33,961 nucleotides of DNA, taken from positions 1-33,961 of the forward strand of contig JALHRH010000018.1 of NCBI GenBank assembly GCA_022841565.1, given 5' to 3'. A program made the translations under genes and the position numbers. How positions within the stretch are numbered: the stretch's first letter is position 1; each line of letters begins with the position of its first letter. Shown one piece after another: positions 15,318 to 21,858 of the stretch. Source of the DNA: Mycobacterium sp. (GTDB lineage: Bacteria; Actinomycetota; Actinomycetes; Mycobacteriales; Mycobacteriaceae). Below the pieces are notes generated by a model. That model saw only the letters and a list, made by a program, of their open reading frames with translations. It was not told where the DNA came from and made no database searches.

Positions 15318-15559
15318 GCGGAGTCGTGCACGTGGTACTCATCGGCCACCGGCCGCCGAACCGGGCCGAGGGCGTGGTCAAACCCGACCCGGGGCGCACC
15401 GGCAGCGGTGCCGCCGTAAGCCCGCCCGGTGTTGCCGCGATCCTCTGCCACGGCGGAGTTGAGTCCGACGGCCAGTGGAAGTTACCGGCCGATAACGAGA
15501 TGCACCACGTCGATCGGCTGGCAGGCTGCCGGGAGGAGCGCCATGAGTTTTCGCGATGA
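15314..15559 (+). CDS. Short hypothetical ORF between thiolase and BKACE genes
   Basis: An 81-codon frame that starts ATGA on the thiolase stop and overlaps the beginning of the BKACE gene by 17 bp. The translation (MSGVVHVVLIGHRPPNRAEG and onward) shows no motif, membrane segment or family I recognise. It has two Cys and a His-rich stretch (NEMHHVD) but no ordered domain. It could be a real small gene, a translational bridge between its neighbours, or a degraded remnant. Its only support is the ATGA coupling. Confidence 0.35.
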   Translation: MSGVVHVVLIGHRPPNRAEGVVKPDPGRTGSGAAVSPPGVAAILCHGGVESDGQWKLPADNEMHHVDRLAGCREERHEFSR

Positions 15560-16499
15560 CGGCAAGGTGTACCTCGAGGTCGGCGTCAACGAGGTGGTCA
15601 GCAAGGACGACAACCCGAATGTTCCCTATGGCGCCGAGGAGACGACCCGTGACGTGGTGGAGTGTATTGCGCACGGCGCCACCGTTGTTCATTTCCACGC
15701 CCGCCAAGAGGATGGCCGGCAAGCCTGGGTTGACGACGCGGTCTCCCGCAGCATTCTGGCCGCGGCGGCGCGTGCGGTCGATCCCTTGGCTTACCCCAGC
15801 TACCTGGGCCGCCTCGACCACATCTGGGCGCTGGTGGAACGCCCGCCAGCCGGTACGCGGCTGCTGCTCACACCGTTCGACCCGGTGCAACACGTCAAGC
15901 GTGTGTTGTGGCTGGAAGAGGAAAACCGGTTCGGCGTCCTCAGTTTCGGCCCTGACGACCCGGAAGGCTCACGCCCGCCCTACCCGCCCGAGCTGGATCG
16001 GTTCGCCGAGCTGGGGTTGGTGCCGAACATCGCAGTGTTCAACGCCGCCGACCTGCGCTGGGTGGTGCTGGCCGCCCGCATCGGCATTCTGCGTCAGCCG
16101 CTGAACATCAAGCTGTTCTTCTCCGATCGCTGGGTGTCCAACAACGACCCCGACCCAGCAGTCATCGACTTCCTGATCTCGCGCATTCCTGCCGGCATCG
16201 ATCACGAAACGGTGGTGGTGCCCTATGCAATGAGCTCGGCCGAGCGATGCCAAGCGCTCTGGGAGCGCGCGCTCGACCGAGGCCTCGGCGTTCGCGTCGG
16301 CATCGGGGATTGCCCGTGGGCTTTCCCGACAGCCACCAACGCCGAAATGGTGGATCGCGCAGTCGATTTGATCACCGGCCGCGGGCTCACTCCGGCGACC
16401 CAGGCCGATCTGCGCGCGCGTGTCGGCGCCCCGGCAGTGGCGGAGGGCCATCGGCACCCAAAGACGGCGTCCGAGCGCGAGAGGTCATCACATGTCTGA
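15543..16499 (+). CDS. BKACE / beta-keto acid cleavage enzyme (DUF849 family)
   Basis: A 318-residue TIM-barrel protein. The N-terminal strand YLEVGVNE (10-17) is followed by the metal motif VVHFHAR (H50, H52, R54), diagnostic of the beta-keto acid cleavage family typified by 3-keto-5-aminohexanoate cleavage enzyme. Later segments VPNIAVFNAADLRW and GIGDCPWAFPTATNAEMVDRA fit the same fold. Members combine a beta-keto acid with acetyl-CoA to give acetoacetate and a new acyl-CoA. Here it could shorten a beta-keto intermediate from the thiolase/DUF35 step (inference). GGAGGAG upstream of ATG 15543 fixes the start. The 3' end overlaps the P450 gene by 8 bp. Confidence 0.88.
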   Translation: MSFRDDGKVYLEVGVNEVVSKDDNPNVPYGAEETTRDVVECIAHGATVVHFHARQEDGRQAWVDDAVSRSILAAAARAVDPLAYPSYLGRLDHIWALVERPPAGTRLLLTPFDPVQHVKRVLWLEEENRFGVLSFGPDDPEGSRPPYPPELDRFAELGLVPNIAVFNAADLRWVVLAARIGILRQPLNIKLFFSDRWVSNNDPDPAVIDFLISRIPAGIDHETVVVPYAMSSAERCQALWERALDRGLGVRVGIGDCPWAFPTATNAEMVDRAVDLITGRGLTPATQADLRARVGAPAVAEGHRHPKTASERERSSHV

Positions 16500-17676
16500 G
16501 TCGAACGTCGACGCGGCACAATTGTTCGACCCGTTCACCCCGGTGGTAGACCCGTACACGCCGCTGAAAGACGCGGCGTCGCGGTGCCCGGTTTTCCCGG
16601 CACGCAATGGAGCCTTTGTTGTCACCGGAGCGGCCAATGTTGCCGCGGTCTTCAAAGATTCGGCGTCGTTCCGCAGCGAACTGCGCCCGCGCACTCCGGG
16701 AACGCAGCCCAGCATGGTGCATCTCGACGGTGCCGAGCACACCCGCATGCGCAAGCTCGTGGTGAAAGCCTTCACGCCCCGGGCGGTCAAAATCGTCGAA
16801 GATCCCACCTATGCCATCGCCCATGAACTCATCGACCGATTCATCGGTCACGGTACCGCCGACGTCTGCGCCGAATTCGCGTTTCTGTTGCCGGCAATGG
16901 TGATCGCTGAACTGGTCGGTATCCCGGCGGGGGACCGCTCGCAGTTCGTCCAGTGGGCTGACGACGCGATCACCGCCGCCGGCCCCGACTCCAGCGGGTA
17001 CGCCGCATCGGACCCCGAGCTACGCCAGTACGTACTGCGCATCATCGACGAGCGCCGCCTTACTCCGGCGGCCGACCTACTCAGTCAGCTGATCCATGTC
17101 CACGACGGCGAAGATCGGCTCACCACAGAGGAACTCGTCGCGCTGGTCCGCATGCTCATCCTGGCGGGCACCGACACCACCGCGAATCTGATCGGCTCGA
17201 TGCTGCACTACCTGCTCTCCGACCGGTCCCGGTGGGAGCGGCTGCTGACCGACCGCTCGCTGATACCCAACGTGATCGAGGAGACGCTGCGCTGCGACCC
17301 ACCCCTGTATTGGGTGCCCCGAATGACGGCCACTGACGTCGACATGGCCGGGACCACCATTGCGTCGGGAACACTGGTGTGCAACGCAGTCGCTCACGCC
17401 AACCGGGATCCCGCGGTCATCGACCGGCCTGACGAGTGGGACATGGATCGTCCGGCCGTCCGCAACCGCACTCATCAGACCTTCGGGTTCGGCGAGCACT
17501 TCTGCATCGGCTCGTCGCTGGCGCGGCTCGAAGCCACCATCGTTCTGGAAGTGCTGTTGGACCGCCTGCCCGATGTGGCACTCGCCGACGACTACGCATA
17601 TCAGCCGCACGGGCCGCTGATGATGCGCGGAGTCAAGGCGATGCCGGTCACCTTCACCCCCGCCACGCCCCGATGA
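16492..17676 (+). CDS. Cytochrome P450
   Basis: A 394-residue soluble bacterial-type P450. The I-helix oxygen-activation motif is AGTDTT (225-230), the K-helix ExxR is EETLR (E264/R267), and the heme loop is FGFGEHFCIG (331-340) with thiolate Cys338. There is no N-terminal anchor. It needs a ferredoxin and reductase, neither encoded here. It probably hydroxylates the pathway substrate or an early intermediate (inference). ATG 16492 lies inside the end of the BKACE gene and is translationally coupled to it. The CYP family cannot be named safely from sequence reading. Confidence 0.94.
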   Translation: MSESNVDAAQLFDPFTPVVDPYTPLKDAASRCPVFPARNGAFVVTGAANVAAVFKDSASFRSELRPRTPGTQPSMVHLDGAEHTRMRKLVVKAFTPRAVKIVEDPTYAIAHELIDRFIGHGTADVCAEFAFLLPAMVIAELVGIPAGDRSQFVQWADDAITAAGPDSSGYAASDPELRQYVLRIIDERRLTPAADLLSQLIHVHDGEDRLTTEELVALVRMLILAGTDTTANLIGSMLHYLLSDRSRWERLLTDRSLIPNVIEETLRCDPPLYWVPRMTATDVDMAGTTIASGTLVCNAVAHANRDPAVIDRPDEWDMDRPAVRNRTHQTFGFGEHFCIGSSLARLEATIVLEVLLDRLPDVALADDYAYQPHGPLMMRGVKAMPVTFTPATPR

Positions 17677-17766
17677 AGTCACCGAGCTCGCGAGGTCGGT
17701 CGGGAACGACTGCTCGAATACACCACCGTCAAGTACGTCGGTTGGCAGAGCCCCGACGTCGGGTGA
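17677..17766 (+). pseudogene. C-terminal relic of an aldehyde dehydrogenase gene
   Basis: In the gap after the P450 one frame reads REVGRERLLEYTTVKYVGWQ before TGA at 17764-17766. This matches the usual aldehyde dehydrogenase C-terminus, of the form GREhGxEGLxEYTxxKxV. The frame is preceded directly by the P450 stop, has no start codon, and shows no catalytic part. About 25 codons survive. It looks like the scar of a deleted gene rather than a functional ORF. The match rests on a short motif. Confidence 0.5.
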
Positions 17767-17794
17767 ACGTCAGAAAAGGAGAAGGGACAGCGAC

Positions 17795-18838
17795 ATGAAT
17801 GCTTCAGCTCCCGTCGGCGATCTGGACTTCGCCACCGCCGTCAGCTGCTACCGACCAAATCTCGGCATGCACTTGCCCACCGCGCGACCGTTCGGTCTCA
17901 CCGAAGAGTCGACCTACCTCTACGGTGGCTGGCGCGATGAGTCCGGCGCGCTGTACATCGTCGAGCGGAAGTTTTGTGGTCCCATGACCGCAGGGCTGTG
18001 GATGATGACCACCCGATCGGGGAAGGTCAGTCTGGCGCCCGAGTCGCTGCAGACGGTTCGTGGTGAGGTCAAGCGCGAATACTCGGCAACCGAACATCAT
18101 CTGCACGGATCGCTGCTCGGCAAGGCCGGGGGAGCGCCGGAGGAGGGATTGGACTATCGGCTGACCCCGGGAGCGATGCACTGGCGCGAGGGCAGCATCC
18201 TGCAGCTGGACGGCGTCCTGGTGGGACCCGGCATTCAGATCGGCTCGCTGGACAACGAGGAACCGTTCTTCTATACCAGTGAGCTGTACACGGTGCGCGG
18301 CACCGTTCTCGGCCAGTCGGTGGAAGGTTTCGTATTTCTCGACCACGGCTACTGGCCGCACGGGCGGGACTGGAAGGAGTGGCGCATCTTCAACGGCACG
18401 CAGCTGTCCTGGTCCGCGTTCGCCACCGAGTTCGCCGACGGGCACGTCGAATGGGGCCAGGTCGCCATCGGCCGCCAGAAATTCAATTTCGTTGCGGTCG
18501 CTGACGAAAACGGGCCGGTGGTCATGGACGTCGACACCGCCGGCGGTGTCGATCCTGATCCCGAAGACTGGGCCCAGCGCATCGGTTATCAGGCCCACGA
18601 CGGGCGCACCTGGGTGTTTGAGTTGGAGCCCGGTGGGCAGATGTCGCAGTTCTCGGCGGCGCGCTGGGGCGGCTATCGCGCGCAGGCTGGCCACATACTG
18701 CGCCACGGCGACACCCGCGCCGTCAAGGTCGGCTTCGCCTGGGGTGAGACCTTCATGGAACGTATCCGTGACGAGGGGGTCGGGTCGGTCGACGCGCTGC
18801 TGTCCGGTATTACGCAAAATGTGGGCGCATCAACGTGA
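17795..18838 (+). CDS. Conserved beta-rich protein of unknown function (copy 1)
   Basis: A 347-residue protein without signal peptide or membrane segment, rich in Trp, Tyr, Gly and Asp. Distinctive blocks are YLYGGWRDESG, ERKFCGPMTAGLWMM, HWREGSILQLDGVLVGPG, DHGYWPHGRDWKEWRIFN and FSAARWGGYRAQAGHI. All recur in order in the protein at 20798-21805, so they are paralogues. The pattern of short strands with aromatic clusters suggests a lipocalin-like or carotenoid-hydratase-like (CrtC/AttH) double barrel, but I could not confirm this. In both clusters it accompanies the epimerase-phosphotransferase fusion. It may bind or act on the hydrophobic substrate. AAAGGAG lies upstream of the ATG. Confidence 0.85.
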   Translation: MNASAPVGDLDFATAVSCYRPNLGMHLPTARPFGLTEESTYLYGGWRDESGALYIVERKFCGPMTAGLWMMTTRSGKVSLAPESLQTVRGEVKREYSATEHHLHGSLLGKAGGAPEEGLDYRLTPGAMHWREGSILQLDGVLVGPGIQIGSLDNEEPFFYTSELYTVRGTVLGQSVEGFVFLDHGYWPHGRDWKEWRIFNGTQLSWSAFATEFADGHVEWGQVAIGRQKFNFVAVADENGPVVMDVDTAGGVDPDPEDWAQRIGYQAHDGRTWVFELEPGGQMSQFSAARWGGYRAQAGHILRHGDTRAVKVGFAWGETFMERIRDEGVGSVDALLSGITQNVGAST

Positions 18839-18918
18839 TCGCGAGCCGGGCGCGGAGACGGGCTCGGGTCTTGTCCGAGCAGCGTGACGTGGACGCCGCT
18901 CGCCGTTGGGCTGCACGG

Positions 18919-19611
18919 TCAGCACGGCGGGGGATCGGCATCCCATTCGGTCAATGTCCATCCGTCAGAAGGATTTCCGGTCACCACCACTCGGCCCATG
19001 TTCGGCAGCCGCCGGTCGGTCAGCAGCGACCGGTCGGGATTTCGCACGTTCATCAGCACCCAGAGCATGATCGCCCCGCCATGAGAGAACGCGACCGGGC
19101 TCAGCTCGCCGCTGTCGTAAATGTGTTGGACGGCATCATCAAACTGTGCGTCGAATTCGTTGCCGTTTAGCGAGCCCGGGATCCGTGCCCCGCGGTCACC
19201 CTGCAACCACCGCATCGGGACGGCGAGGTAGGCGTCCGCGTGGGACTCGGGTTGGCCTTCGTATCGGCCGGCCTCGATCTCCCGCAGCCCGGGCAGGACA
19301 GTGACGGCCTCACCAAGCGCCTGCGCCGTCGGCGTGGCTGTTTCCTGAGTACGGATCATGGTGGAGGCGTAGACGCCGTCGTAGTGGCTGGTGCTCAGCT
19401 GTGCGGCCGCCAGCGTCGCCTGACACCATCCCGTGGGGGTGAGCTCCGGGCCCGGAGTCGACGTGTCGATCAAGCCCGAGGCGTTGCCCGCTGACTGGGC
19501 GTGCCGCACCAGCGTCAACGTGATGGTGTGCGGGCTGGTCGCTTGGGCCGATCCGCACCCGGCGGCCACCACCGCGACGACGACCACGGCGACGAAACGT
19601 CGTCCGTTCAT
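18919..19611 (-). CDS. Histidine-phosphatase family lipoprotein
   Basis: A 230-residue protein with a lipoprotein signal peptide: basic MNGRR, a hydrophobic stretch and lipobox VAAGC (Cys19). It is predicted to be anchored outside the plasma membrane. The phosphoglycerate-mutase-like domain follows: TLVRHAQS with nucleophile His37, STMIRTQET with Arg87, REIEAGRYEG, and FSHGG with the second His177. Such proteins are phosphomonoesterases of varied substrate. It is convergent with the upstream cluster and has no operon partner, so it is probably unrelated to the catabolic island. Upstream (19612-19859) I see only a weak GGATT/AATCC palindrome and no gene. Confidence 0.9.
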   Translation of the reverse strand: MNGRRFVAVVVVAVVAAGCGSAQATSPHTITLTLVRHAQSAGNASGLIDTSTPGPELTPTGWCQATLAAAQLSTSHYDGVYASTMIRTQETATPTAQALGEAVTVLPGLREIEAGRYEGQPESHADAYLAVPMRWLQGDRGARIPGSLNGNEFDAQFDDAVQHIYDSGELSPVAFSHGGAIMLWVLMNVRNPDRSLLTDRRLPNMGRVVVTGNPSDGWTLTEWDADPPPC

Positions 19612-19859
19612 GAGGATTTCACCGGCGTATCACGTCGGGCGGCGCAACGCGGCCGACGCGTCTTTCGGTACCGAGTCGGGGTGGCTTGGTAGCACAATCT
19701 GTTGTCCTCCCTCGCGCCGGTGGGGCTTTCCAGCGGCCAGCAAGTGCTCGAAGAGTCTAAAGGATTCTGATTAATCCCGCCGCACCACTGAGGAGCTGCT
19801 AGGAGGACTTGAGCTGGCGGATGTTGACCGGACTTTCGAACGTGTCTGGTTGGACCGAA

Positions 19860-20582
19860 TCAGGACTGGCCCGGGTCATCGACGGCGAGCGCGACGAAGC
19901 TCGTCAAGGCGGCCTCGAGCCGGTCGCGGCGCAGCGGCGCGGCTCCCCGCGTGGCGCCCGCATGCTGGCTGAACAACGCATGGATCAACACACCACCGCC
20001 AATGGCTTCCAGGACCGCCAGGCTGTCGGCGACCGTGCGTAGCTGCCCATCACGTGCCGCTTGGTCCAGGGCGGCGACGTTGCGCTCGAAATTAGGGTCG
20101 ACCACCCGGGTTCGGTAGGCGCGGTAGAGATCGGGAAACTGCGCCGCCTCGAGGTGGATCCGTAGGCTGGCGATGCCGTCGGCCGAGGTGAAGTAGTCGT
20201 AGATATCTCGGGCGTAGGTCATGAGCTGGTCATGAATGGGCCCCCGGCCGCTGACGGTGGGCAGGACCGCATCAGCCAGCGCGTCGAGCAACAGACTTTC
20301 TTTGTCCGCATAGCGTCGGTACAAAACATCTCTGCTGACTTGAGCGGATTTGGCGACCCGGTCGAAATGGAAGCCCGCCCAGCCGAATTCGGCGTAGGCT
20401 TGCCGGGCGGCGCGGAGGACTCGCGAGTCGATGTCGGGATCACGCGGGCGCCCGGCGCCGGGCCGGCGGCGACGAATCGGCTCAGCCGGCGAAGAGTCGT
20501 TGACCGCCTTGTGATTCTGCGGTCGCCTACGTCCGACTCCCGTCACGAGCAGCCCATCCCTTCGCGGCGCAGTTGTGGTCAA
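19860..20582 (-). CDS. TetR family transcriptional regulator
   Basis: Up to 240 residues. The TetR helix-turn-helix reads AYAEFGWAGFHFDRVAKSAQ, then VSRDVLYRRYADKESLLLDA. The C-terminal ligand domain is helical with no motif naming the ligand. The longest frame starts at TTG 20582; a GTG 36 bp inside is also possible, and the basic Arg/Pro-rich lead before the HTH is unusually long. It is divergent from the second unknown-function/fusion pair, with a 27-bp imperfect palindrome between them. It is therefore the likely regulator of that pair, possibly together with the GntR at the other end. Confidence 0.88.
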   Translation of the reverse strand: MTTTAPRRDGLLVTGVGRRRPQNHKAVNDSSPAEPIRRRRPGAGRPRDPDIDSRVLRAARQAYAEFGWAGFHFDRVAKSAQVSRDVLYRRYADKESLLLDALADAVLPTVSGRGPIHDQLMTYARDIYDYFTSADGIASLRIHLEAAQFPDLYRAYRTRVVDPNFERNVAALDQAARDGQLRTVADSLAVLEAIGGGVLIHALFSQHAGATRGAAPLRRDRLEAALTSFVALAVDDPGQS

Positions 20583-20611
20583 GCAACGTCGGGAGATCCT
20601 ATTCGCTCCCT

Positions 20612-20638
20612 ATTGCCAACATATTGTGTCGGTAATAA
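20612..20638. promoter_or_regulatory. Imperfect palindrome, candidate TetR operator
   Basis: Arms TATTGCCAACA (20612-20622) and TGTCGGTAATA (20628-20638) pair at 9 of 11 positions around TATTG. The site lies 30 bp upstream of the TetR gene and 160 bp upstream of the divergent gene, in a 215-bp gap with no other evident structure. Confidence 0.5.
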
Positions 20639-20797
20639 GGTGTCGTTGTCTACGTCACCGCGGGTCCCCTGTAGTGATGGCAGTCAGCTGAAGTTAGTCG
20701 CGAGAACGGGTGCGCCCCCGGCGCCGGGTTGTCCGCCAACGCGGTGTCCGGCCCGACCCCGATCAGGTGGACGTCACATGGGAGAGAGAGCAGCAGC

Positions 20798-21805
20798 ATG
20801 GCATCAGACATCGGATCGTTTCAACACCGTGCGCTGACGGCGCCCTATACACCAGACGTACGCATCCACCACCCCTACAACACGCCCATGGGGCTGACCG
20901 AGCAGGCGGTCTACTTCTATGGCGGATGGCGCGAAGCCGATGGCACACTGCATATCTTCGAGCGCAAGTTCATCGGACCCATGACCGCCGGACTGTGGCT
21001 CATGAACGCCCGCGGCGGATCGGTGACGATCGAGCCAGATTCTGCGAAAACCGTTCGCGGAGAAGTGAAGCGGCATTACGCCGACGACCAGGTCTTGCTG
21101 CACGGTGCGATGATGGAAAAGGTCGGCGGGTCCGGCGGAGAGTTCCGTTTCCAGGCAACGCCCGGCAGATTCGAGTGGCGAGAGGGCAGTCTGCTCTCGC
21201 TCGACGGCTCATTGGTCGGACCCGGGGTGCAGATGTATGCGCCCGACCAGACCGAGCCGATTCTCTACATCAGCGAGCTGTACAAGGTTGCCGGCACAGT
21301 GCTGGGCGACGAGGTCGAGGGCTTCGTGTTCTGGGACCATGCCTACTGGCCGTCGGGGTATGACTGGAAAGAGTTCCGGGTCTTCAACGACCTACAGCTC
21401 GGCTGGGAGGCCTTCGCCAACGAATACGACGACGGCACCATCGAATGGGGACACCTTTGTCTGGGCCGCGAGGGCTTCAACTTCACCGCCGTTGGTGATC
21501 AACAGGGCGCGGTCGTGATGGACAGTGGAGTCACCGGCGGAATTGACCTCGGCGATGAAGACTGGGCACAGCGGGCACGGTGGAAGGCCTCCAGTGGCCA
21601 AGAGTGGACCTTCGAACTCGAGCACGGCGGCAAGCTCTCGGAGTTCTCCGCGGCCCGGTGGGGCGGTTACCGAGCACAAGCCGGCCACACCCGTCGGGTA
21701 GGCGATGAGCGGAACGTCCGGCTCGGCTTCAGCTGGCTGGAAACGTTCGGTGACCGGATCCGCGAGAGCAAGATTCCGTCATTCGGCGAGGCCGCGGGCC
21801 GATGA
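20798..21805 (+). CDS. Conserved beta-rich protein of unknown function (copy 2)
   Basis: A 335-residue paralogue of the protein at 17795-18838. It shares all its blocks in order: YFYGGWREADG, ERKFIGPMTAGLWLM, EWREGSLLSLDGSLVGPG, DHAYWPSGYDWKEFRVFN and FSAARWGGYRAQAGHT. No signal, membrane segment or known catalytic motif is visible. ATG 20798 follows a purine-rich GGGAGAGAG leader; an ATG-less extension upstream does not match copy 1. It immediately precedes the second fusion gene, so the pair is probably one functional unit. A hydrophobic-ligand or cyclase-like barrel is a guess only. Confidence 0.85.
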   Translation: MASDIGSFQHRALTAPYTPDVRIHHPYNTPMGLTEQAVYFYGGWREADGTLHIFERKFIGPMTAGLWLMNARGGSVTIEPDSAKTVRGEVKRHYADDQVLLHGAMMEKVGGSGGEFRFQATPGRFEWREGSLLSLDGSLVGPGVQMYAPDQTEPILYISELYKVAGTVLGDEVEGFVFWDHAYWPSGYDWKEFRVFNDLQLGWEAFANEYDDGTIEWGHLCLGREGFNFTAVGDQQGAVVMDSGVTGGIDLGDEDWAQRARWKASSGQEWTFELEHGGKLSEFSAARWGGYRAQAGHTRRVGDERNVRLGFSWLETFGDRIRESKIPSFGEAAGR

Positions 21806-21858
21806 GTGTTGGCGCGCAACCGAAGGCGCCACCGGTAGCCGGGCAGGCGAGCGATTGA
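21802..21858 (+). other. 18-codon ORF bridging the unknown-function and fusion genes
   Basis: ATG overlaps the preceding stop (ATGA), and its own TGA overlaps the TTG start of the fusion gene (TTGA). The encoded peptide is MSVGAQPKAPPVAGQASD. Such a bridge would let ribosomes reach a weak TTG start that has no good ribosome-binding site of its own. It is probably a coupling device rather than a functional peptide. Confidence 0.35.

Noticed and set aside
17795-18838. Assignment of the unknown protein as carotenoid 1,2-hydratase (CrtC) or tocopherol cyclase
   Set aside because: The Trp-rich strand pattern is suggestive only; no diagnostic residues could be confirmed by reading, so it is left as unknown.
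19762-19777. GGATT...AATCC palindrome between the phosphatase and TetR genes
   Set aside because: Arms of only 5 bp, no following T-run and no repeated copy elsewhere, so neither a terminator nor an operator is supported.
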